A stretch of 64,000 nucleotides of DNA from Pikeienuella piscinae (GTDB lineage Bacteria > Pseudomonadota > Alphaproteobacteria > Rhodobacterales > Rhodobacteraceae). The stretch spans positions 2,852,001-2,916,000 of the forward strand of contig NZ_CP049056.1 in NCBI RefSeq assembly GCF_011044155.1, written 5' to 3'. Every line of letters begins with the position of its first letter. The stretch's first letter is position 1. The notes beneath the pieces were generated by a model. The model did no database searches. It saw only the letters and a list, made by a program, of their open reading frames with translations, and had not been told where the DNA came from. Shown here in pieces: positions 45,777-57,050 of this stretch. A program made the position numbers and the translations under genes.

Positions 45777-46012
45777 GGGTTGTGTCTCCCCTGCATCTTC
45801 GTCGGGTTTATCGGCATTGGGGCGCGGCGGCGCAAGGCGCGGCGCTTGCCTGCGACGGAAGGCCGGGCTACCACCCTCGCCGGAACCGAAGGGATCTTGC
45901 CGATGGATCAGATCAGGACCTGCCCGCCTCGCGCGTGACGCGGCCCGTCTGACCGGGCCCGGCGCCCGCATCCGTCGCCTTTTCCCGTCTCGCCCCTCCG
46001 GAGGGTCGTCGC

Positions 46013-47850
<1,838 letters not shown>

Positions 47851-47854
<4 letters not shown>

Positions 47855-48783
47855 GCGCTGGCGATACGTTCGGACGCACCATCCAGCTCTTTCTGGCGGA
47901 CGGCAAGCCCACAGGGTTGCGCAAGGCGACCATCCACGGCTGGACCGGGCTGCTTTTTGTGAGCGGCGCCTCCGCCTTCGGCGATCTGACCGCGCGGGAG
48001 GAGGTGGACCGCACCGGTGTCTACATTCTCTCCGGCCCCGATCCCGACAAGCCGGGCGGCGCGCGCGCCTATATCGGGTCGGGAAATTCCGTCGCCGAGC
48101 GGATCAGGCAAAGCGCCCTGAAGCGCGACTTCTGGGAAACCGCGATCACCGTGACCACCAGCGATGACGACCTCTCCAAGGGCCATGCCGAATATCTCGA
48201 GGCGCGGCTGATTCAGGTCGCGGCGCAGGCGGGCCGCGTGACGCTCGACAACGGCACGCAACCCGACACTTTGCGCCGGCGCCTGCCGGAGGCCGACGTG
48301 GCCAACATGGAGCAGTTCCTCGCCAATCTCAGGATCATCCTGCCGGTGATCGGCCTCGACATGCTCAAGCCGCAACCCCGCGCGGTGACGCAGACGGTCA
48401 GGCCGGTCGAGGAGCGCACCACAGGCGAGGTGCGCTTCGAGATCCGGCACAAGAGCGGCGTCAAGGCCACGGCGGTGGAGGAGGACGGCGAATTCATCGT
48501 GCTCGAGGGGTCGGAGGCCCTGACCGGCACGGGCTATGTCCAGCAAAGCTATGGCGGGCTGAAGGAAAAGCCGATCGCCGACGGCGTGCTGGTTCCACAT
48601 GACGCGCCCGGCGCGGAGAAGCTGCGCTGCGTCCGGCCCTGGTCGTTCTCCAGCCCCTCGGGAGCGGCGGCGGTCGTGCTGGACCGGAACAGCAACGGGC
48701 GAACGGAATGGAAGGTGAAGGGCGCGAGCCAGACCTATCACGACTGGCAGCAGACGCAGGCTTTGAGGCAGGACGCGGAATGA
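47851..48783 (+). CDS. GIY-YIG nuclease family protein
   Basis: A 310-aa protein with a GIY-YIG fold: RTGVYILSG at about residues 54-62 and ARAYIGSGNSVAERI at about 71-85, followed by HAEYLEARLIQ with the expected Glu. The C-terminal half (EIRHKSGVKATAVEEDGEF and later a WKVKGASQTYHDW end) matches the DUF4357 tail of such proteins. The nuclease residues look present. It starts inside the end of the first ABC gene (ATGA) and overlaps the start of the second by four bases, so it is embedded in a transporter operon. Confidence 0.86.
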
Positions 48784-50618
48784 GGAGTTTCTTCGCCTCG
48801 CTCATCCAGCCTTTCGCCCATGCCGACGGGCCGCCGCCGCAGCGCTTCGGCGCGTTCCTGATGTGGCTCCTGAGCGGGGCGTGGCCGGCGATCACGCTGG
48901 CGGCGCTGGCCGGGTTCATCCTCGGCGTCGTCGAATCGGCGGCGGCGCTGATCATCGGCTGGGTGATCGACGATGCAGCGGCGCACGGGGTGACGGGGTA
49001 TTTCGCCGCGCGCTGGCCGATGCTGCTGCTCATCGCCGGGTTCTTCATCGTCCTGCGCCCGGCGCTGATGGCGCTTGGCGCCGCCATGACCTCGATCGCG
49101 CTCGGCCCGAATCTCTTCTCTCTGGTCATCACCCGGCTCAACCGCCACACGCTCGGCCAGTCGCTCAGGTTCTTCGACGACGATTTCGCCGGCCGGCTGA
49201 CGCAGAAGGCGGTGCAGACCGCGAACTCCGTCACAGAAGTGGTGCTGGAGACCTGCAACGCCATCACTTTCGCCTTCGCCACGCTGGTCGGCGCGGCGCT
49301 GGTGCTGGGGCAGGTGGACTGGCGCCTCTCGGCGCTGCTTGCGCTCTGGATCGCAGCCTATTTCGCGCTGATCCGCTGGTATCTGCCGCGCATCCGCGTG
49401 CGGGCGCGGGCGCGGGCGGCTGCGCGGGCGGCGGTGACCGGGCAGATCGTCGATACGCTCTCCAACATCGCCACGGTCAAGCTGTTCGCGCATGTCGGGC
49501 GCGAAGAGGAGGCGGCGGAGCGCTCGGTCGGCGCGTTTCGCGAGCGGGCGCTGGAGTTCGGCGGCCTGGCGGCGGGGTTTCGCGGCGTGCTGATGGCGCT
49601 GGCCGGGGTGCTGCCCGTCCTCCTGATCGGTTGCGCGCTCTGGCTCTGGAGCGAGGGCGCGGCGACGGCCGGGGACATCGCGGTCGCCGGGCTTCTCTCG
49701 ACCCGCATCGCGCAGATGTCGGGCTGGATCAGCTTCACGACGATGACCATCTTCTCGCATCTCGGCGAGGCCGAGGACGGCATGCGGACGTTGACGCCGG
49801 GCCATGACATCACCGACCGGAAGGGCGCCGCGCCGATCGCGCGGGCGGCGGGCGACATCCGGTTCGAGGATGTCCACTACAATTACGGCAAGGCGGAGGG
49901 CGGCGGGCTCAACGGATTCGACCTTCACATACGCCCCGGCGAGAAGGTGGCGCTGGTGGGCCGCTCCGGCGCCGGCAAGACGACGGTGCTCTCGCTCCTC
50001 CTGCGGCTCTATGACGTGGAAACGGGGCGGATCACGCTCGACGGGCGGGACATCCGCGATCTTACGCAGGACGGGCTGCGCCGGCAGATCGCGATGGTCC
50101 GGCAGGAGACCTCGATGTTCAACCGTTCCGCTTCGGAGAACATCTTCTACGGCCGCCCGGAGGCGACATGGGAGGAGATGATCGAGGCCGCGCGCGAAGC
50201 CGAGGCGCATGATTTCATCGAGGGGCTGGAGGATTCCAGCGGGAGGCGCGGCTATGACGCGCATCTCGGCGAGCGCGGCGTTCAGCTTTCGGGCGGCCAG
50301 CGCCAGCGTGTCGCGCTCGCCCGCGCGATCCTGAAGGACGCGCCGGTTCTGGCGCTGGACGAGGCGACCTCGGCGCTGGATTCCGAGGTCGAGGCGGCGA
50401 TCCAGGAAAGCCTCGACCGGCTGATGGAGGGACGCACGGTGATCGCCATCGCGCACCGGCTCTCCACCATCGCGCGGATGGACCGGATCGTGGTGCTGGA
50501 GGAAGGCCGCATCGCCGAGGAGGGCAGTCACGAGACGCTGCTGGCGCAGGACGGGCTCTACGCCGGGTTCTGGACCCGGCAATCGGGCGGCTTCATCGGG
50601 CTGGAGGCGGCGGAGTAG
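48780..50618 (+). CDS. ABC exporter half-transporter (permease-ATPase fusion), second of a pair
   Basis: A 612-aa half ABC exporter homologous to the first. Six membrane segments lead to Walker A GRSGAGKTT near residue 395, LSGGQRQRVALAR near 502 and Walker B VLALDEATSALDSE near 522. Both halves keep consensus ATP sites, so each may also be homodimeric. The ATG at 48780 is in an ATGA overlap with the GIY-YIG stop. Its C-terminus (ARQSGGFIG-like TRQSGGFIGLEAAE) closely mirrors that of the first copy, which points to duplication. Confidence 0.93.
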   Translation: MRSFFASLIQPFAHADGPPPQRFGAFLMWLLSGAWPAITLAALAGFILGVVESAAALIIGWVIDDAAAHGVTGYFAARWPMLLLIAGFFIVLRPALMALGAAMTSIALGPNLFSLVITRLNRHTLGQSLRFFDDDFAGRLTQKAVQTANSVTEVVLETCNAITFAFATLVGAALVLGQVDWRLSALLALWIAAYFALIRWYLPRIRVRARARAAARAAVTGQIVDTLSNIATVKLFAHVGREEEAAERSVGAFRERALEFGGLAAGFRGVLMALAGVLPVLLIGCALWLWSEGAATAGDIAVAGLLSTRIAQMSGWISFTTMTIFSHLGEAEDGMRTLTPGHDITDRKGAAPIARAAGDIRFEDVHYNYGKAEGGGLNGFDLHIRPGEKVALVGRSGAGKTTVLSLLLRLYDVETGRITLDGRDIRDLTQDGLRRQIAMVRQETSMFNRSASENIFYGRPEATWEEMIEAAREAEAHDFIEGLEDSSGRRGYDAHLGERGVQLSGGQRQRVALARAILKDAPVLALDEATSALDSEVEAAIQESLDRLMEGRTVIAIAHRLSTIARMDRIVVLEEGRIAEEGSHETLLAQDGLYAGFWTRQSGGFIGLEAAE

Positions 50619-50643
50619 AGGCGGCGCCGCCGCCCGATTGACG

Positions 50644-50675
50644 AAAAAGCCCCGCCCCTTTTTCAGGAGCGGGGC
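50644..50675 (-). terminator. intrinsic terminator for the 77-codon gene
   Basis: On the minus strand GCCCCGC pairs with GCGGGGC (50649-50655 with 50669-50675), extended by CCT/AGG inside the loop, and is followed by TTTTT (50644-50648). The T-run is on the minus strand only, so it ends the minus-strand gene at 50733 rather than the ABC operon. Confidence 0.7.
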
Positions 50676-50732
50676 GAGTTCGTCGCCTGGCAGGGACAGG
50701 ATGCGGCGACGGGGAACCCGGGCGTTAGCGGG

Positions 50733-50966
50733 TCAGTCGGTGAGGGCGGCGGGCGCGACGGCCTCGGCGGCGGCGCGCCGCACCGCGCCGGCGAGCCGGT
50801 CGAGGTCGCCTGCGCAAGCGCTGAGGAAAGGAGTCGCCTCCGCCAGCGTGCGCGTCTGGCCGCGGGCGCGGATCAGCGCGCCGAGCGTTCGCCCGCAGGC
50901 CGCCTCGGCCTCGTCAATCTGGCGGCGGAGCGAAGCGAGATTGTCGATGGTGGCATGATCGAGCAT
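50733..50966 (-). CDS. small hypothetical helical protein
   Basis: A 77-aa predicted all-helical protein. It begins MLDHATIDNLASLRRQIDEA and has two Cys (CGRT and SACAGD). AGGAGAG lies just upstream of the ATG, and a strong terminator lies 60 bases downstream, so it is a single-gene transcription unit. I do not recognise a family. There is no signal peptide. Confidence 0.65.
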   Translation of the reverse strand: MLDHATIDNLASLRRQIDEAEAACGRTLGALIRARGQTRTLAEATPFLSACAGDLDRLAGAVRRAAAEAVAPAALTD

Positions 50967-51676
50967 ATTTCTCTCCTCTTCCACTACATGATGTATGTCT
51001 GCCGAACGTAACGACAAGATATTTGTTCCGTGAACTTTCTGTGATCGCCGCGCCGCAACCGCTTGGCCGAAGCCCGACCGCGCGCCGCGCGCGAAGCAAT
51101 TGTCGTTTCCGCTGGTTGTGACGGAACATGGCGTTCCGGCCGCGACCGTCATGGATCTGGAGATCGACCTCCCGTCCGATGTGGTTCAGTCCGGCGCCGG
51201 ACGAATCGCGGATCTTCGCCTTCATCGGGCTAGCCTCCGCCGGTAGCGGCGCGCCGCACGATCTTTCGCTTCCCGCGCCCGTCGGTTTCGCCGCGGGCTT
51301 CGAACCTTCGACGGCGTCTTGGCGCGGATCGGGCTGGATCGGGCTCCGGGGGGGCGATTCCCCGGCCCGGAGGCGACGATCGCTCCGACCGTCCCTGCGG
51401 CCGAGGCGCTGGCGGCCCCGACGCTGGCTTCGGCGGCTCTGTTCCTCTCGGGATTCGGGTTGCTCGGGCTCCCGGCCCCGCCGCCCCCCGCTGGGGGCGC
51501 GGCGACAAGGGGTGCGACCAGAGCGCAACCCCGGACGCCGCCTAACCGCTGGACGCGCCGCGCGTCACGCGCTAAGCCCGCAAACGTGAGCGAAACCGCG
51601 CCGCCCGGCGCGCGGCGCCTGTCGCCGTGCAGGCCGGCGCGAAAGCAACTGCCGGACCGCCGGCCGATTAGAGGGG
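50967..51676. other. gene-poor stretch of about 710 bases upstream of petA
   Basis: No intact gene is supported. An AT-richer segment at 50985-51040 is the probable promoter zone of the 77-codon gene and contains GTTCCGTGAAC (51025-51035), a short inverted repeat. A plus-strand frame at about 51100-51246 (including VVTEHGVPAATVMDLEIDL) reads like a protein piece but has no good start. The rest is Pro/Arg-rich low-complexity DNA. Confidence 0.45.
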
Positions 51677-52237
51677 ATGGGACCCGTGTCCGAAGCAATT
51701 GGAACCCGCCGCGACTTTCTCTATGTCGCGACCGGCGCCGCAGCCACCGTGGGCGTTGGCGCCGCCGTCTGGCCGCTGGTGGACCAGATGAACCCGAGCG
51801 CCGACGTGCGCGCGCTCGCCTCGATTGATGTGGATATTTCCGGCGTCGAGGAGGGCACCCAGCTCACCGTCAAGTTCCTCGGCAAGCCGATCTTCATCCG
51901 TCACCGCACGCAGGAAGAGATCGAGGCGGCCCGCGAAGTCGATGTCAGCACGCTGCGCGATCAGGTCGCGCGCAACCCCAACATCGCGGGCGACGCGATC
52001 GCGGACGACAAGAACCGCACCATCGGCGACCGCGAGGACTGGCTGGTGATGATCGGTGTCTGCACGCATCTCGGCTGCGTTCCGTTGGGCAACGCCGGTG
52101 ATTTCGGCGGCTGGTTCTGCCCTTGCCACGGCTCGCATTACGACACCGCGGGCCGCATCCGCAAAGGCCCCGCGCCGGAGAACATGCATGTTCCGATCGC
52201 GTCATATCCGGACGAAAACACCGTCAAGCTCGGCTGA
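51677..52237 (+). CDS. petA: ubiquinol-cytochrome c reductase Rieske iron-sulfur subunit
   Basis: A 186-aa Rieske protein of the bc1 complex. The N-terminus has a twin-arginine motif and anchor ([12 protein letters not shown] with a hydrophobic segment), and the [2Fe-2S] site is CTHLGC at about residue 125 and CPCHGSHYD at about 145. It transfers electrons from ubiquinol to cytochrome c1. The ATG at 51677 is used; a GTG nine bases on (51686) lies at a better distance from GAGGGG and may be the true start. Confidence 0.96.
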   Translation: MGPVSEAIGTRRDFLYVATGAAATVGVGAAVWPLVDQMNPSADVRALASIDVDISGVEEGTQLTVKFLGKPIFIRHRTQEEIEAAREVDVSTLRDQVARNPNIAGDAIADDKNRTIGDREDWLVMIGVCTHLGCVPLGNAGDFGGWFCPCHGSHYDTAGRIRKGPAPENMHVPIASYPDENTVKLG

Positions 52238-52248
52238 GGAGATCTGAT

Positions 52249-53565
52249 ATGAGCGGCATTCCTCACGAACCCTACGAGCCGAAATCGGGCGCGGAAAAAT
52301 GGATCGAAAGCAGGCTACCGTTTATCGGCATCCTGCATTCGACGCTTTTCATCCCGACGCCGAAGAACCTGAACTGGATGTGGATCTGGGGCATCGTGCT
52401 CACGTTCTTCCTGGCGGTTCAGATCGTGACCGGCATCACCCTGGTGATGCACTATACGCCCGACACCACGCTCGCTTTCGCCTCTGTCGAGCACATCATG
52501 CGCGACGTGAACGGCGGTTGGCTCCTGCGGTATCTCCATGCGAACGGCGCGTCGATGTTCTTCCTCGCGGTCTACATGCATATCTTCCGGGGGCTCTATT
52601 ACGGCTCCTACAAGGCCCCGCGGGAGATCACCTGGATCATCGGCATCCTAATCTACCTGGCGATGATGGCGACCGCGTTCATGGGCTATGTGCTGCCCTG
52701 GGGGCAGATGTCGTTCTGGGGCGCGACGGTCATCACCGGGCTCTTCGGCGCGCTGCCGCTGATCGGCGAGCCGATCCAGACCTGGCTGCTCGGCGGCCCG
52801 GCGGTCGATAATGCGACGCTGACACGCTTCTTCTCGCTGCACTATCTGCTGCCCTTCGTGATCGCCGGGCTGGTGATCGTCCATATCTGGGCGTTCCACA
52901 CCACCGGCAACAACAATCCGACCGGGGTTGAGGTGCGGCGCGGATCGATCGACGAGGCGAAGAAGGACACGCTGCCCTTCTGGCCCTATTTCGTGATCAA
53001 GGACGTGCTGGCGCTGATCGCCTTCCTGATCTTCGCTTCGATCTTCGTCTTCTTCATGCCGAACTTCCTCGGCCATGCCGACAACTATATTGAGGCGAAT
53101 CCGCTGGTGACGCCGGCGCATATCGTGCCCGAATGGTATTTCCTGCCATTCTACGCGATCCTTCGGGCGATCACCTTCGATCTCTTCTGGATCATCCCCG
53201 CCAAGCTCGCCGGCGTCCTGCTGATGTTCGGGTCGATCGCGGTGATGGCGCTGGTTCCGTGGCTCGACACCAGCCGCGTGCGTTCGGGCCGCTACCGGCC
53301 GATGTTCCGCTGGGCGTTCGTCGTCCTCGTCATCGATTTCCTGGTGCTGATGTGGGCCGGCGGGCAGCCGGCGGAGGGGATCGTGCCGCTCCTGTCGCTG
53401 ATCGGCACGGTCTACTGGTTCGGCTATTTTCTGGTGATCCTGCCGGTCCTCGGCATCACCGAGAAGCCGAACCCGCAGCCAGCGACGATCGAGGCGGATT
53501 TCGACGCGCATTATCCGCCAAAGGCCGGCGGGGCGCCCGGCGCGCAGCCCAGCCCGGCCGAGTGA
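52249..53565 (+). CDS. petB: cytochrome b subunit of the bc1 complex
   Basis: A 438-aa membrane protein with eight or more membrane segments. The ligands of the two hemes lie in MHYTPD/HANGAS and HVHIWAFH-type ([12 protein letters not shown]) helices; PEWY of the quinol oxidation site is at about residue 293. GGAGATCTGAT precedes the ATG. The gene lies 11 bases after petA and eight bases before petC. Confidence 0.97.
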   Translation: MSGIPHEPYEPKSGAEKWIESRLPFIGILHSTLFIPTPKNLNWMWIWGIVLTFFLAVQIVTGITLVMHYTPDTTLAFASVEHIMRDVNGGWLLRYLHANGASMFFLAVYMHIFRGLYYGSYKAPREITWIIGILIYLAMMATAFMGYVLPWGQMSFWGATVITGLFGALPLIGEPIQTWLLGGPAVDNATLTRFFSLHYLLPFVIAGLVIVHIWAFHTTGNNNPTGVEVRRGSIDEAKKDTLPFWPYFVIKDVLALIAFLIFASIFVFFMPNFLGHADNYIEANPLVTPAHIVPEWYFLPFYAILRAITFDLFWIIPAKLAGVLLMFGSIAVMALVPWLDTSRVRSGRYRPMFRWAFVVLVIDFLVLMWAGGQPAEGIVPLLSLIGTVYWFGYFLVILPVLGITEKPNPQPATIEADFDAHYPPKAGGAPGAQPSPAE

Positions 53566-53573
53566 GAGAGGGA

Positions 53574-54377
53574 ATGAAAGCCATGAAACATGTTCTCTCC
53601 GCCACGGTCGCGACCGCCGCCGCCCTGGCGCTCGCGACGCCGGCGTTCGCGGCCGGCGACGGCGGTCATGTCGAGGACATCGACTTCAGCTTCGAAGGGC
53701 CGTTCGGCACCTATGACGCCGCGCAGCTTCAGCGTGGATTTCAGGTCTACTACGAGGTCTGCTCGGCCTGCCACGGGCTGAAATTCGTTTCCTTCCGCTC
53801 GCTTGGCGAGGAGTCCGGCCCCGGCTATCCCGAAGTCCAGCAGAAGGCGATCGCGGCGAGCTACGACGTCGCCGACGAGGAGGGCGACCCCGGCGACACG
53901 CGGCCGGGCAAGCCGTCCGACAATTTTCCGGCGAACGACACCGTCGGGGCCCCCGATCTCAGCCTGATGGCGAAGGCGCGCGCAGGGTTTCACGGGCCGG
54001 CCGGGCTCGGGATCAATCAGCTCCTCAAGGGCGGCGGCGGCCCCGAATACATCCACGCCATCCTCACCGGCTATACCGGCGAGGAGAAGGAGGAAGCTGG
54101 CGCAATCCTCTACGAGAACCACGCGTTTCCGGGTGGGTATCTGCAGATGACGCCCCCGCTTTCCGCCGGGCTGGTCGAGTATCAGGACGGGACGGAAGCG
54201 TCCGTCGAGCAGATGTCGCAGGATGTCGCCGCATTCCTGATGTGGACGGCCGAGCCGAAGATGACCGAGCGGAAACAGGCGGGTTTTCGCAATATCGGCT
54301 TCCTGATCCTGCTGCTGGTGCTGTTCTATTTCACCAACAAGAAAATCTGGGCCCCGGTGAAGCGCAAGGAAAGCTGA
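53574..54377 (+). CDS. petC: cytochrome c1
   Basis: A 267-aa c-type cytochrome. A signal peptide ends near residue 27 (ATPAFA). The heme site is CSACHG at about residues 63-68, with the Met ligand region in [15 protein letters not shown]-terminal anchor, [17 protein letters not shown], fixes it in the membrane. Start candidates are the ATGs at 53574 and 53583. The CcmABCDG proteins in the window would be needed for its heme attachment. Confidence 0.96.
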   Translation: MKAMKHVLSATVATAAALALATPAFAAGDGGHVEDIDFSFEGPFGTYDAAQLQRGFQVYYEVCSACHGLKFVSFRSLGEESGPGYPEVQQKAIAASYDVADEEGDPGDTRPGKPSDNFPANDTVGAPDLSLMAKARAGFHGPAGLGINQLLKGGGGPEYIHAILTGYTGEEKEEAGAILYENHAFPGGYLQMTPPLSAGLVEYQDGTEASVEQMSQDVAAFLMWTAEPKMTERKQAGFRNIGFLILLLVLFYFTNKKIWAPVKRKES

Positions 54378-54402
54378 GCCGACACGCCGTTTCACAGACC
54401 AG

Positions 54403-54438
54403 AAAGCCGCGCCGGGATGACCCGGCGCGGCTTTCGCT
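54403..54438 (+). terminator. intrinsic terminator of the petABC operon
   Basis: AAAGCCGCGCCGGG (54403-54416) and CCCGGCGCGGCTTT (54421-54434) form a perfect 14-base-pair stem with a four-base loop, ATGA. A further CGCTTTTCC follows. It lies 25 bases after the petC stop. Confidence 0.85.
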
Positions 54439-54441
54439 TTT

Positions 54442-54982
54442 CCTGGCGCGCCGGATCGCGCGGCCTGCCGCGGGAACGGCCCGCCGGCGGCCCTGTTCGC
54501 TCTCGTTGCGAATGAGCCGGCCGTGGGGCCGACGGAGAAACTGCTTCTGTTGAAACGATACCACGCGCCGAGCATCCCGAACTGGCTGGCGTTGATATCG
54601 CGACGTGCGAACTCCCGACCGCCGAGGCGAGACTCCCTTACCGCGAGTCCGGTTCCCGCCGCGACGCCGTAGAGCGGCCCGCCTGTGAAATGCGCGCCGG
54701 CGCCGTATCTTGAGAAACCCTGCGGGCCGTTCCATGCTCGCGCCGCGCCGTAGGCGCTTCGGAGCGGGGGAGAGCGCCCCTCAAGACCGGCGCGTGCGCG
54801 AGATTGGTTACGACGCCGAAGCCGCCATCCGTTACGGGTTCGGTGATGCCGCCCGGCAGCGACGGCAACCCGTCGTGGGCGATGAGGTCGGGAACATCGG
54901 GCGTTCCGTTCTTCTCATCGAGGAAAATGCGCTTGCGGCCGGATTCCGCCGCCATGCGAAATCGCGCAACGGCGGTCCAGGC
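54442..54982. other. gene-poor stretch of about 540 bases
   Basis: Nothing is clearly supported between the petC terminator and the VOC gene. The minus frame 54638-54955 begins with a plausible protein stretch (FLDEKNGTPDVPDLIA and GGFGVVTNLAHAPV) but ends in Arg/Ser-rich low-complexity sequence and has no clear ribosome binding site. It may be a gene remnant. Confidence 0.4.
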
Positions 54983-55567
54983 TCAGGCATAGGGGTTACG
55001 CGGCGCGCGGTCGGAGGAAAGCGAACTCCGCCCGTGTTCGACGAGCCGTTCGATGGCGTCGACGAGATGCGTGTCTCCGATGGCCCGGTCCTGACGCTCG
55101 ACCCGGATTCGGTGCGCCTCATGCAGGACATCGGCATGGGACGCGCCTGCGGGCGGCTCGAACCGGTAGCAGGCGAGCTCGATCAGGAGCCCGAGCGGCT
55201 CCCTGAAATAGATCGAGTCCATGAAGCCCCGGTCTTTCGGGCCGGAATGCGCGATTCCGCGTTCGTCGAGCCGCTCGACGGCTTGCGCGAATGTGGAGCG
55301 GCTGACGGCGAAGGCGAGATGATGGACATGTCCGGGCCTGGCCGGAGGCGGACGCGTATCCGCTTTCCGCCCTTCATTGGTGAAGACGGTGATCAGCCGG
55401 CCGTCGCCGGGATCGAAGTAGAGATGGCCTTCGTCAGGATTGTCGAGATTCGGCTGCTCGAAGAGGAACGGCATGCCGAGGACGCCCTCCCAGAAATCGA
55501 TCGAGGTCCGCCTGTCGGCCCCGGTGATGGTGATGTGATGAACGCCCTGAACCTGAAGCTTTCGCAT
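54983..55567 (-). CDS. VOC family (glyoxalase/dioxygenase-type) protein
   Basis: A 194-aa metal-dependent VOC protein. VQGVHHITITGADRRTSIDF with a metal His near the start, then HLYFDPGDGR, PGHVHHLAFAVSR and SIYFREPLGLLIEL (C-terminal metal Glu) give two paired beta-alpha-beta units. Length and motifs resemble ring-cleaving dioxygenases of the LinE/PcpA branch, but glyoxalase-like activity is not excluded. A poorly conserved C-terminal tail of about 40 residues follows the core. Confidence 0.82.
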   Translation of the reverse strand: MRKLQVQGVHHITITGADRRTSIDFWEGVLGMPFLFEQPNLDNPDEGHLYFDPGDGRLITVFTNEGRKADTRPPPARPGHVHHLAFAVSRSTFAQAVERLDERGIAHSGPKDRGFMDSIYFREPLGLLIELACYRFEPPAGASHADVLHEAHRIRVERQDRAIGDTHLVDAIERLVEHGRSSLSSDRAPRNPYA

Positions 55568-55662
55568 CGCTCCCTCCTTTCGTGCGCCCGCTCGTGGCGC
55601 GGCGCCGCAGATGGTGGCCTTCGTCGCCCCCGGCGGCCAGCGTCAAATCGGCGCGGCGGCGC

Positions 55663-56988
55663 TCAGCGCGGAGCGCGGAACCGCGCCTTCAACCCGCCAA
55701 GACGCTCGCTCTCATGGAGCGACAACTCGCCGCCGTGGCCACGCGCGATGTCGAGCGCGATGGAGAGGCCGAGGCCGACGCCGCCGCCCTTGTCCTGATT
55801 GCGCGCCGCGTCCAGCCGTTCGAACGGGCGGAACGCCGCCTCGCGCGCGGCTTCCGGAATGCCGGGGCCGTCATCCTCGACGGTGAACTCGATGAATTTG
55901 CGCGTCACCCGCGTCGAGATGTCGATTCGGTCGCCGAACTCCACGGCGTTGCCGACAAGATTGCCGAGCGCGCGTTTCACCGCCATGCGTTTCAGCGGCG
56001 CGGTCGCGTCGCCGGGCGTATCGACCGTGGAGAGGACCGAGACGGTCGCCCCGCGCCGCCGCGCGTCGGCCGCCACTTCCTCGGCGATCTCCACCGGGTC
56101 GACGGCGGAGATCTCTTCCCCCTGCTCGCCCCGCGCGAAGGCGAGGAACTCGCCCAGCATCCGCTCCATTTCGTCGACATCCCGTTGAAGCTCGCGCACT
56201 TCCGCGTCCGGGGGCAGCATGGCGAGCGCCAGCTTCATCCGGGTCAGCGGCGTCTTCAGGTCGTGGCTGACGCCGGAGAGCATTTTCGTGCGCTGTTCGA
56301 TCTGCCGTTCCAGCCGGACCTTCATGTCGAGAAAGGCGGCGCCGGCGCGGCGCACTTCTTCGGCGCCGCGCGGCCGGAAGGGCGTGTCGCGCCCCTTGCC
56401 GAAATCGTCGGCGGCGGCGGCGAGGGCGCGGATCGGCTGGATCTGCCGGCGGAGGAAGAAAACCGCCACCGCCATCAGCGCGGCCGCGGTGCCGAACATC
56501 CAGAAGAGCAGGTATTCCGGGTTGGACGAGATCATCCGGTCGCGCGGAATGAGCACCCTTAAAACGCCCTTCGCCGTCTGCACCCGAGCGTCGATCACCT
56601 TCGCGTCGGAGACCAGATCGAGCGCCAGCGGGCGATGAACCTCGCGTTTGAACGCCTCCTCCACCGCGCCGCCGGGAATGTCGTAGAAGTCGCGGATCGC
56701 CGCAGGCTCGACGATCGCGCCCTCCACGAGGCCGAACTTCATGCCCAGGGGGTCGATCAGCTCGTCCAGGGTCGATTGCGCGATGACCGGGTCATCGGTC
56801 CGTTCGACGAGGTCGACGGCGTAGTTCAGCTCCTTCGCGACGGCGCGCGCCATTTGTGCGGTCGCGCCGTCGAAATGGCGCTGGATGAACACGTAGGCGA
56901 CGACCGCCTGCAACAGGATCACAGGCGCGACAAAGATGATCAGCGCACGGCCGAAGAGACTGCGCGGAAAGTATCTCTTGAAGATCAT
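55663..56988 (-). CDS. EnvZ-type sensor histidine kinase
   Basis: A 441-aa kinase. Two membrane segments (about residues 15-35 and 165-180) enclose a periplasmic sensor domain; a HAMP linker follows (RRQIQPIRALAAAADDFG), then the H-box MLSGVSHDLKTPLTRMKLAL with the phosphoaccepting His near residue 240, and the ATPase domain with NLVGNAVEFG, DDGPGIP and GVGLGLSIA. It belongs to the EnvZ group. No response regulator is adjacent in the window, so its partner is elsewhere. Confidence 0.92.
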   Translation of the reverse strand: MIFKRYFPRSLFGRALIIFVAPVILLQAVVAYVFIQRHFDGATAQMARAVAKELNYAVDLVERTDDPVIAQSTLDELIDPLGMKFGLVEGAIVEPAAIRDFYDIPGGAVEEAFKREVHRPLALDLVSDAKVIDARVQTAKGVLRVLIPRDRMISSNPEYLLFWMFGTAAALMAVAVFFLRRQIQPIRALAAAADDFGKGRDTPFRPRGAEEVRRAGAAFLDMKVRLERQIEQRTKMLSGVSHDLKTPLTRMKLALAMLPPDAEVRELQRDVDEMERMLGEFLAFARGEQGEEISAVDPVEIAEEVAADARRRGATVSVLSTVDTPGDATAPLKRMAVKRALGNLVGNAVEFGDRIDISTRVTRKFIEFTVEDDGPGIPEAAREAAFRPFERLDAARNQDKGGGVGLGLSIALDIARGHGGELSLHESERLGGLKARFRAPR

Positions 56989-57050
56989 GTCCGTCCTCGC
57001 GACGGTGAAAGCCTAGGCGCGCGAAGCGCCCTCCGCAATCGTGAGCGCTC

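Noticed and set aside
48738-50582. 614-codon open frame antisense to the second ABC gene
   Set aside because: Same reason as for the first ABC gene.
51025-51035. GTTCCGTGAAC as a LexA box
   Set aside because: The alphaproteobacterial LexA site is a direct repeat GTTC-N7-GTTC; this is a short inverted repeat with three-base spacing.
51319-51828. Plus frame with a PEP/VPLPA-CTERM-like hydrophobic stretch upstream of petA
   Set aside because: The stretch is Ala/Pro low-complexity, lacks the terminal Arg cluster, has no start with a ribosome binding site, and runs into petA in another frame.
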